64,000 nucleotides of DNA from assembly GCA_022496805.1 (NCBI GenBank), contig CM040086.1, forward strand, positions 8,682,501 to 8,746,500. The letters run 5' to 3'. This document shows, in pieces, positions 12,775 to 21,648 of the stretch. Both the position numbers and the translations under genes were made by a program. The notes beneath the pieces are model-generated. The model searched no databases, was not told where the DNA came from, and saw nothing but the letters and a program-made list of their open reading frames with translations. The number at the start of each line of letters is the position of its first letter. Position 1 is the stretch's first letter. The DNA comes from Pohlia nutans (Eukaryota > Streptophyta > Bryopsida > Bryales > Mniaceae).

Positions 12775-13571
12775 TTGTGGGAACTCTTCTTTAACATTGG
12801 GGAGGTCACAAGTTCCACTCTCATGGGCGGTGTATGATCTTGTTTTAAATTATTCTTCAACTCAACATGGACTAATTTTGCCGTTTTTTCAAACTGAAAA
12901 TGAATTAAAGGTGAGTATGAGGTGGGTTTCCACTTTAAGACACCCTTTTTGGTTAAGTATATTGTAATCTAATAAAAAATTAGTACATGATATCATAGTA
13001 CAAAATGGAGTAAAATAAAATCATGCTGCAGTTGTGAAAAAAATTGAGTTAAAATAAAATGACGTGAAGAAAAGGTTAACAAAAGCTAAGATTTCTAGCC
13101 AAAAAAACGAAGGTCACCCGCACTAAACCAGAAAATAATTGGGAGTAACGAGGGGCTCTAGAGGTCGGCTTTCACTCATTGCAAGTGCTTGCTATTCCTC
13201 TATCCCAATTACCAATGTTGCTTTCATATTAAAAACTAGGTTGGCCCGTGCCAGAGTTCATACTAGCTACAATATTTGGATTGTGGTTTACAAGAACACA
13301 AGTAAAACTTCTTCTTTCTAATATTTTTACCATTGAGGTAGCCTTTTTTGGCCTATCTTGTTGAAACGACATTGAAATGTGGTTTTAGCATGTTAGAACA
13401 GCATGGTTAGAATGACATTGGAATGTCATTCTGAATATTGTTATAAATTGTTGTACCCATTTGTAATTGTAGAGTGCCACAACTTATGCATCCAAGACTT
13501 GGAGACTCGTACCATTATGTGTATGTGCTGGAAATGTTGGTAGAAAATTTTATTACTAAATTGTTGATAGT

Positions 13572-13680
13572 GTTTATTAACAATAGATAGATAAGAAGTC
13601 CGAACTCCTTTCAAAGTGTCTCTTCATCTTGACAAAGACCCAATGCCCACCGGACAAAGGGCCATTGGATGCTAACAACA
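13572..13680 (-). repeat. Dispersed retroelement-like 3' end with TATC tail
   Basis: Read on the minus strand the segment ends in GGAGTTCGGACTTCTTATCT followed by a short (TATC)n run. A second copy at 18521-18640 ends the same way and shares CCGG/CTGGTGGGCA. A partial match lies at 47885-47945. Microsatellite tails are typical of some LINE and SINE 3' ends, but no RNA polymerase III boxes were recognised. Confidence 0.4.
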
Positions 13681-13806
13681 CCTATATACCAAGTACAATG
13701 GGATCACATCCATGCATGGAGTGAGAAGCTTGGGAATTGTGCTTTTGTAGAATCACTTGCAAGCACTTATTATTGGCATTGTACATGTACTTTATTTACT
13801 TGCATA

Positions 13807-15434
13807 CAGTGACTGCCAAAACTGAGTACGAACACAGCTTACTGAAATTTAACAAACAATGTAGGGAAATTGGATGCGTCAAAAATGAAACCATAAATTG
13901 CACAGGATTACCATTGCAATCAGTCATACTTCCATGGGGATTGAGGTCTATTACACACATGTATGCATGTTAAAAAAAAAGTAAAGTGAAGTTCAGTCCA
14001 AAACTCAGTTTTGCTCACATTAGCTGGAACAAAGTTAAAAAATTTTCCACCTACCCTTAGCAACTATAACAGCTGCAATGCGCTTAAGCATGCTTTTATA
14101 CAAGTTCTTACACTCACTGGGAGTAATTGAAGCCCAACAATCCTCAACACGCTCCCACAATTCTAACATTCCTTTGGGAGGTCTCTCATATTGGTTGAGT
14201 CGACGTTTTAAAGTTGCCCACAAATGTTCGATCGGATTCAAGTCTGGAGATTGCGCCGGCCACTTCAAAAGAGTGAATTCTTGCGAATTCAGCCAACGGC
14301 GCACACTCTTGGATGTATGCTTTGGGTCATTATCCTGTTGAAAAATCAAATTGGCAGGATCTAGATTGTATGTATGCAGTGTATGAACCAGTTCTCGCTC
14401 TAAAATTTCTCTATACATGTACTGATCCATTCTTCCCTCAATCCTACACATCATACCAAGGCCACTCGGAGTCATGCAACCCCACATCATCACTCCCCCA
14501 CCTCCAAAGTTGACAGTTTGTTGCACCATTCCAGCACTTCTACTTTGTCCATCACGAAACCAACACCAACTGCGACCATCAGAGTAAAATCGGTTGATTT
14601 TTGTTTCATCAGAAAATACTACACAATCCCAATCATCATCAGTCCAATGGCAATGACGTCTAGCAAATTCTAATTGTCCTTTAATTTGAAGAAGTGTGAG
14701 CTTTGGTTTCTTTTGCTTCACTTCACATTTCAAACCTGCTTTTCGTAACATTCTCCTCACAGTACTATCACTCATACCAACATGAAGCTCCTCTCAAGTA
14801 ATTTCCAACTTTGTGTGCAGTTTCTAAGCCACCTATAGTGATTTCTCTCACACAAGCCCTGCGATCAGCTGCACTGTACACCTATGGCCTGCCACCAAAA
14901 CTGCGATTCACATCACTCAACTCACTCAAATGTTGCTTACGAAATTGTGCAACCCAACTTTGGGATACTTGTAAGTCTCTAGCAACATTTCTAGTACTTT
15001 CACCCCTCCTCAACTTTTCTAAAGTAGCTTCTTCTATCTGCTTTCTATCAACAACAGAGAGAGACCTTAATGAAACCATTTTGCTCAATTTGCATACATG
15101 ATGTGCATTGAATAGGGACACAATTATAAATGTGAAGGCCAAGAACATGCCCATCCAAAAAAATAGACCCAGAAAACCACTTGTGCATGTCAAATTTGTA
15201 GCATTCACCGCGTAATCCAAGTGTGAGCATAACTGAGTTTTAGAGCTAATTTACTTTGATCTATATCTTTCTCAAATCATTTTGCATTGCTGGACTTGTA
15301 ATTTGGTAGCCACATCATTTACTTGAATGTATACTTGTGCCGTCAACTGATTTGGCATTAAATGCAGTAAATTATAAAATATGAATGGCTAAAGGTAGAC
15401 TAAGCTATTTCGTACTCAGTTTTGACAGTCACTG
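13807..15434 (-). mobile_element. Tc1-type DNA transposon with IR/DR ends, 1628 bp
   Basis: Terminal inverted repeats begin CAGTGACTGCCAAAACTGAG at 13807 and end with the complement (about 28 bp) at 15434. TA lies on both sides (13805-13806, 15435-15436), the Tc1/mariner target duplication. A related sequence, CCAAAACTCAGTTTTGCTCA, recurs about 185 bp inside the left end (13998-14017), and its complement sits a similar distance inside the right end (15222-15243). That gives the inner and outer repeat layout known as IR/DR in Tc1-like elements. It carries one minus-strand transposase gene, now broken. Confidence 0.9.
14035..15079 (-). pseudogene. Tc1-type DD34E transposase, disrupted
   Basis: The enzyme family cuts and pastes DNA at TA sites. 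The N-terminal part (15079-14882) begins MVSLRSL and holds a helix-turn-helix DNA-binding region ending in the GGRP hinge motif. A TAG stop follows directly at 14879-14881. The frame then continues to about 14795, where a 1-nt frameshift joins it to the long catalytic frame (14775-14035, 246 codons). The catalytic triad is intact: Asp in VVFSDETKIN, Asp in FQQDNDPKHT, and Glu in DLNPIEHLW with 34 residues between the last two, the DD34E signature of true Tc1 elements. Plant mariners are normally DD39D. With one nonsense and one frameshift, and TIRs still nearly perfect, the copy looks recently inactivated. Confidence 0.9.
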
Positions 15435-15466
15435 TATATGGACATTCAAGCACTTCCACCAAGCTA

Positions 15467-16030
15467 CACTACAAAGAGAAGGCGACGCTTTTCACTCCTT
15501 GTGTGAGTCAACCGGTACCACTTCACACTCACCAATTTTTTGGTTGGACTTGGTGAGTGCAATTTGACGTAAGATAGAGGTGCCAGAAACCGTGCAAATT
15601 TCAGGTTTGCTTACTTAGGACAGTGGTGGAAAAAGTTTAGAATTTTTTAATGGTCTGCAAAGTCAGTGCAAATCCATCCCCCCAAAAAACACATTTTTTG
15701 AGTAAGTATAATTTCTTGTGAATTTTTGAGTATGGACTCATAGAGTGGCCATAAACCGTTCATAGGGTCCTGGTTTTCATGACAGGTTCGATTCTCAAAA
15801 TAAAGCTCTTCTGCATCAATTAGAAGCACTCAATTTTTTGAAGCATGGACAAAATTAATGCACTCTTGGACACTTTCTGGAACCAGGCTGGATAAATTTA
15901 TGGAACCTGGTTCTGAAGCCTACTGCACCGTTTTCTGACCCACACGTTTTTCTGCACTTCCACCTTAGGACAAGTGCTTACAGTGAAAAGCGACAATGAA
16001 TAGGATCCTCTAGACAAGCCAAGTGGTGCA
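15467..16030 (+). mobile_element. CACTA-type MITE interrupted by another insertion
   Basis: Starts CACTACAAAGAGAAGGCGAC and matches the family at 29707 and 30293 (shared CACCAATTTTTTGGTTGGA). At about 15570 the match is broken by a ~398-bp insertion and resumes at 15968 with GGACAAGTGCTTACAGTGAA. The right end is degraded near 16026 so no target duplication can be read there. Confidence 0.65.
15570..15967 (-). mobile_element. Inverted-pair repeat, left copy
   Basis: Ends read TAAGATAGAGGTGCCAGAAA and, at the right, the complement of TAAGGTGGAAGTGCAGAAA, so the unit has its own imperfect terminal inverted repeats. It interrupts a CACTA-type MITE, which dates it as younger than that MITE. It is nearly identical to 16034-16432 in opposite orientation. 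The shared open frame (LYFENRT, NGLWPLYES, GGWICTDFADH) is preserved in both copies but shows no known domain. Confidence 0.75.
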
Positions 16031-16033
16031 GAG

Positions 16034-16432
16034 CTAAGGTGGAGGTGCAGAAAACCGTGCGGGTCAGAAAACCGTGCAGTAGGCTTCAGGGCCAGGTTCC
16101 ATAAATTTACCCAGCCTGGTTCCAGAAAGTGTCCAAGAGTGCATTAATTTCGTCCATGCTTCAAAAAATTGAGTGCTTCTGATTGGTGCAGAAGCGCTTT
16201 ATTTTGAGAATCGAACCTATCATGAAAACCAGGACCCTATGAACGGTTTATGGCCACTCTATGAGTCCACACTCAAAAATTCACAAGAAATTATACTTAC
16301 TCGAAAAATGTGTTTTTTGGGGGGATGGATTTGCACTGACTTTGCAGACCATCAAAAAATTCTAAACTTTTTCCACCACTGTCCTAAGTAAGCAAACCTG
16401 AAATTTGCACGGTTTCTGGCACCTCTACCTTA
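16034..16432 (+). mobile_element. Inverted-pair repeat, right copy
   Basis: Begins TAAGGTGGAGGTGCAGAAAA and ends with the complement of TAAGGTAGAGGTGCCAGAAA. It forms, with 15570-15967, arms of almost 400 bp separated by only 66 bp, a potential long hairpin. Two independent insertions in opposite orientation, or a foldback transposition product, would both explain the layout. Confidence 0.75.
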
Positions 16433-17016
16433 TGCTTTGTGCTTCCTTCCTTGCAACTGCGATACATGTACCGTAATACTACTCCAAAAGACACAAGAAC
16501 TGGTCCAAAAGAGATCAAAACCCTTTCACCTCATTATGTGCGGAGTATCCATGGGAGGCGTATGCTCTCATGAACCGTTAGCTGGGGACCTGAACGACCC
16601 CGTCTCCTAAATTCAGATTCAAAATCACAGCACAAAATCAAACGATCAGTAGAACTCTGAAGTGAATAGAAATTGACCAGAAAGGAAAGAACTGTGCTAA
16701 AACTCACATGGTCCTGCAACCCAGGGTTTACCGATACAAACAAGCTTGGAATATGTCAACCAATAGATTGCCTTCGAGTAGAACTGATCCAAACCGAAAG
16801 ACGATGACACAAAGAGCAATTTCTTATCATATATACTTTCTATATTTACTGATAAAAGCCTGAATACCTCTTTACCTCTAATGAAACATAAAACCCTATA
16901 TTTGAGAGTAACTATGGACTAGCTGCAGTAGATGCAATTGCATGTACAGGTAAGAATGTAGCAGCGAAGGGAAACTCCCGTGGTTAATACTCAGGCACCC
17001 CTGCTACAAATAAGAA

Positions 17017-18138
17017 TCAGTGGCCGTGCATGCGCAACCACTCTCCCTCGTTCATAGGCTTCAGAAATCCGTGCTCCCTTTCCCGAGAGATGGTGGTGTA
17101 AGAGCCTCCGTAATCATGCCCGGGGTAAACCCTAGTGGTGGCTGGCAATCCAGCAAGCTTTTTCTGTAAGCTACTGTACATAGCTTTGGCATTGCAGTCA
17201 GGAAGGTCCAAACGCCCGCAACTTCCAATGAAGAGCGTGTCACCAGATATCAACATGTCCTGTTCGGGGCGCTCAATGTGTATGCATTGACTACCAGGCG
17301 TATGTCCTGGCGTGTGAATAAACTTCAAGTTCACATCACCAACAGAGACCTCCGCGGAATCTTCCAGCAAAACCAGATTCTCACAAGGAACGCCATTGGA
17401 TTTCATCACCGTGGCTGCGTCATTTATGTTGATGTAAACAGGCAGCATGTCTTCGACCGCAAGCTCTCGAACGCCAGGCACTTTGATCCCGAGCTGATCA
17501 AATGGCGGAGGCGGTGTCCCACCCGTGTGATCAAAATGATAGTGCGTCACCACAGCTCCAACCAGTTTCATATTCTCCGCAGCAGCAAAGCTGCGGATCC
17601 CCTTCACATCCCACGCGGCGTCCACCACGACAGCCTCCCGTGTCCTCGCGTCCCCAATCAAGTACACGAAATTCTGCATCTGCTTCGCGCTGCTGAAAAT
17701 CTGGCGCTCGATGATATTCCCCGCGTTCACAGCGAAGTCGCGCCCGGCGAGCAGCTGCCGGAAGTAGAACCCCGACATGGCCTCTCGCGCTAGGGTCACC
17801 TTCTTCTTCACAGTCGGGTCTTCGACGGCGAGCTCTGAGGCGCGAGAGTACGCCTGCTCCGCCCCTGCAAAGCTCCCGGACGCGAACAGGGCCTCGCCTA
17901 AGCGGAAATGCGCCTTGCTCCAACTAGGGTTTAGGGCCACTGCACTCTGCGCCTGGGACAGCGCCTCCGGAAGCTGCGAAAGCTTCAGGTAGGCGAAGGA
18001 GCAGTTGGAATGGAGCGCGGCGAGATCGTGCGGCGGTAAATGCGAGCCTGCTTCGATGGCGCGCTCGTACAGCTCCGCGGCAGCTGCGAAATCCTTGCGC
18101 CGCACTGCATCGTTGCCTTGCTCCTTGAGAGCTTCCAT
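17017..18138 (-). CDS. TPR plus metallo-beta-lactamase hydrolase fusion
   Basis: Intronless, 373 aa from the chosen Met (MEALKEQGN); the frame is open to a Met 18 codons upstream (18192), but TPR homology starts at the second one. The N-terminal half (residues about 1-115) is three TPR repeats of the Hsp70/Hsp90 co-chaperone kind: KEQGN, SNCSF and KAHFRLG carry the Lys and Asn positions of a carboxylate clamp. The C-terminal half (about 140-373) is a metallo-beta-lactamase fold with the complete metal set: THYHFDH, TPGHTPGS, SGDTLF and YPGHDYGG, closest in style to hydroxyacylglutathione hydrolase or persulfide dioxygenase relatives. Substrate cannot be told from sequence. No signal peptide from the chosen start; the upstream Met would add a hydrophobic stretch. 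The single GC-rich exon contrasts with the intron-rich neighbours. Confidence 0.85.
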   Translation of the reverse strand: MEALKEQGNDAVRRKDFAAAAELYERAIEAGSHLPPHDLAALHSNCSFAYLKLSQLPEALSQAQSAVALNPSWSKAHFRLGEALFASGSFAGAEQAYSRASELAVEDPTVKKKVTLAREAMSGFYFRQLLAGRDFAVNAGNIIERQIFSSAKQMQNFVYLIGDARTREAVVVDAAWDVKGIRSFAAAENMKLVGAVVTHYHFDHTGGTPPPPFDQLGIKVPGVRELAVEDMLPVYININDAATVMKSNGVPCENLVLLEDSAEVSVGDVNLKFIHTPGHTPGSQCIHIERPEQDMLISGDTLFIGSCGRLDLPDCNAKAMYSSLQKKLAGLPATTRVYPGHDYGGSYTTISREREHGFLKPMNEGEWLRMHGH

Positions 18139-18520
18139 CGCCACTCGATCCAAGCTCACTCCAAACCCTAACAAAAGCCCAGCCAGCAACAACCGTTGAA
18201 TATACCATTCACGTTGGCTTCTCTTCGTCTCTCTCTCCTTTTTGCAGCTTCGTTTTGTTTCTGTTCACACGGAGCCCTCATTTCGAGCCGTGGAGAGCAA
18301 ATTTTCAGCCAATCATGAGCGCTTCCAAAATTGTGAAACCATGAAATGTTGTTCCTTTACACTTGATATTTTTTTTCCAAGAGATGGCAAGAAGTGAGAA
18401 TGACGTGGATAGCACTTTTGTTATTTGTGGCTTTCAAATTTGACATTTGTGTTATGAAATATGATTTGGAATTCTAATTAGGTGATGACATTTGAATAAA
18501 AAATTGTTACTTGAGGTGTT

Positions 18521-18640
18521 AGATAGATAGATAGAAACTCCGGTCCCTGAAAAGGGTCGGCGTGAATATAGTGTCTGTTCGTTTAGATAATGAGCCAGTG
18601 CCCACCAGACAGAGGATCATTAGGACCAAACTACTTGCTC
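18521..18640 (-). repeat. Dispersed retroelement-like 3' end with TATC tail
   Basis: Second copy of the family at 13572-13680. On the minus strand it runs through CTGGTGGGCACTGGCTCATT and GGGACCGGAGTTTC and ends in four TATC units. About 380 bp upstream of the TPR-hydrolase start, so it may lie in that gene's promoter. Confidence 0.4.
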
Positions 18641-20824
18641 CTTTCGGGAATAAACACTTTTGAGGACTACAGACTAATGACACACGATTGATTAAAATAA
18701 GGGATTTTGGTGGTTTAAATGGGCGGGTTTTTTTTTGGTGGTTGTCAAGTCATCATTCCAGGGTTGGTGGTAAGGATGATGTATCATAGTTATGTGGTTC
18801 GGGTTCGATTCTTGTAAGGGCTTGTTGGAGCACTAATGTGATATGGTGACTTGATGCTGCTAGTGAGTTATCATAGGTAGGAAAGTTGTTTGAGGTGTTA
18901 TAGATTACATATGTAGGGTTAAGATGTTTTTGATAAGACCCATAGGTTTTTAAATGAACAGAAGTTTTCATTTTAATATTTAATAGACTTCAAATATGAG
19001 ATGTTAGAGTGTGAGTACTTGCTCCAGTTTTTGCAACAACCTTTTGCAATGTCCTTTGGAATGAAGACATGACCCTTGTCTTTTTTAAGGACAATCATAG
19101 AAACCTTGTAATTTTAATTTGCGTGTAGATGCAACTATTTTCATAAGAGTCTTGTAATTGTCATCATGAATCACAAAGTTTCAACAAGTAAGAATTATAA
19201 GTTTGCACTTTGACACCTCCTAATAAATCATTTGAAAAAATCTAAAAAGAGTCATTTTGTATACCATACCCGGCCGTAAGGGTCCATAGCTCATGCCTAA
19301 CATTTATTTATTTTGCTTAAATGATGCAAATATTTTCTAAGATTATATTTTTCACCATAGAAAATAGATATTTTTTAACAAAATAATTTCTTAAAATTTT
19401 GGTTTCTCTTTTTATAATTATTTTATGCCAACCCTGATAGTTGGATACAATACCAATGGAAACAAGAAAATCTTCTCTAGAATATCGAATGGGTAAATGT
19501 ATCTAAAAATCTTCCATTATTAAATATTGAGGTTTTAAGTTTACTTTCAATATTTCTTTTATGCACCAAAAGGGTTAAAAGATTCTATAACAATTCTTTG
19601 TTATGCAATTAGGACACGTTCTCATTCCAAAATCACATCTATGGATTTCATTGAATGATGAAGCCATTTCATCCAGAAGCTCATTTGTTCAAGCTATATT
19701 GCAAAGCAATGGGGTCTGTTTTCATATTTCTTGATAAAATTTTAAAACAAAAAATGCAAAAAAATGATTACAAATCAGTTATTAACGACTTTTGAATGCA
19801 AATTATTAAGATGGGTTTGAAATGTAAAACTCTCAATACTACAAACACTAATTGAGTATGAAGCATGAAGCAATAGTTAATATTGACACCAGTAGTGGAT
19901 TTGGTATGCAACTGTAGGATTGCAATGCAATGGGATCTTCTATTGAGGCTATGTAGGTTCGTCGTAGATGTGTTTCACTGGAGAAATCCGAAATGTCTAT
20001 AAAAGGAACTAAGTATGCAAAACAGACAAATGTCCCTTTGTGTCCAATGAATAACGAAGTCCTTCGTTGGGTATGGAATTCAGACAACAAAGGGACATTT
20101 GTCAAATTTTTTTACTCAAAAGCATTTTGTATTTCTGTGGTGTTTGATAATCTTTTGCGTTTCTAGGGTTTAAATTTGCTGCAAAGGATCCAATTGACAG
20201 GAAATCTAAAACCCAATTAAGACGGGAACGGAAGGAAGTCTGCAGCATCATCTTTTCCTGCGAATGCTTGAGCTTCTACTTAGAAAATCCATAGGTTACT
20301 GAGCAGGGTTGCGGGTGTGAAAATTGTCGGTCCACAATGGAAAGCTAGCCTCTGAATGTTGATGGATGGGAATTTGAGTCCTAAGCTTACCTAGATCAAA
20401 TTAATCGGCGGAGAGTATTTGTGGAGCAGTAGCGAGGAATGGTGACATGAACGCATGTAAATTCGGCGCTTCCTGCGTTCATAGAAGAGGTCCCTGTAAG
20501 TGGTAACACCCATGATGTTGTCGACAGTACCACACTTGCTTAAGCATTGCTGTTCTAAAATCTCTGTTCAGACTGCATTTGGTCATTAAATTTCAAGCTT
20601 AATATTTTCTAGTTCTCCTTTCCAATTTTAGCTCTTACTGTGTTCCTTAACTGAGCTGTTTCTGTTTGGTGATCCATTCAGAGCCTAGCCTCCTCTTTCC
20701 TCCCCATTGTACTTCTGTAACGATTTATACGAAATCGTCTCTCTGAGATTCCACTGTTCTGTATTCGTTACCTTAAAATTCTACACAGTCCAGAAAGATT
20801 AATGGGTTGCAAGCTGGCTAGATA
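18641..20824. other. Intergenic, no gene recognised
   Basis: AT-rich, with short unsupported open frames only. The frame at 19848-20105 (minus) has no domain. No tRNA or snRNA was found. Confidence 0.5.
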
Positions 20825-20955
20825 TACTAGAAGTAAAGAGGGACTTGTTCACTCAGCCTGGAGTGGGATTATGAGTGAATTTGGCCACATTTGAGTGAGT
20901 TTGGTCACATCTGAGTGAGCATGCTCAGTGTACAAGTCCCTCTTTTCTTCTAGTG
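20825..20955. mobile_element. CACTA-type MITE (CACTAGAAG subfamily), 131 bp
   Basis: Ends are (T)ACTAGAAGTAAAGAGGGAC and the complement of CACTAGAAGAAAAGAGGGAC. The 3-bp direct repeat ATA flanks both sides (20822-20824 and 20956-20958). Interior holds repeats of GAGTGAGTTTGGTCACA. Sister copy at 29485-29594. Confidence 0.85.
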
Positions 20956-21648
20956 ATATGTCTCGCAAATACCTCACACTGACGGTTGGGAATGGATTTT
21001 CATAGAAGAGAACACGATTCTCTTTCTCCTGGTTTCTGATGCAGAAGCAGAAGTGCGCCTTACAGGTATTTAAGCACCATGCTTTGATTTGTTAGACGAC
21101 CTTTTCCTCGGTGTTTCTGTAGAGCTCTTTTTCCTTGTTGTGTCTGTAGTATTCTTCCAATCCATGCTCCCAAGTAGCAATAGTCTGTCTCCCTGAGAAC
21201 TCTTCCTTTGTTCGTCTGCAGTGTCCTTAGCCTGGCACAATAGTCCATGGGAGTTACTAAGTTTCTATACCACTACGGATTGCAGAAATGTATCGTAAAT
21301 ACAATATTATGCACATGAAATGAAAGGAGTTGCGAGGTTGATTACAGTTGACACAGTTTGGGGGTTATTCAAATGAATACTTTTATACCTTGAAAACATA
21401 GATCCCAATTAAAATGTTCCTATACCATAATCTAGGGAGACAAACGCTCTGCATCATAGTATCATGGATCTATGGACTGATTGGGAGAAAGGTCTATATC
21501 CAATTGTACTGAGCATTTTATCTCTTCACGACACAAAGATTTCTACACAGAAAGCTAATAATACTTAGATGATGACCCAGGAATCGCTGAGCATAGCTAT
21601 AAACAGTGGGAAAAGCTGCAAAAACTCGTGCAAAAAGCATAACAATAC

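Noticed and set aside
17278..17793. 171-codon plus-strand open frame
   Set aside because: Lies antisense to the TPR-hydrolase gene in a GC-rich exon; no domain, and the opposite strand explains it fully.
18780..18830. tRNA-like GGTTCGATTCTTG motif
   Set aside because: No acceptor or anticodon stem can be folded around it.
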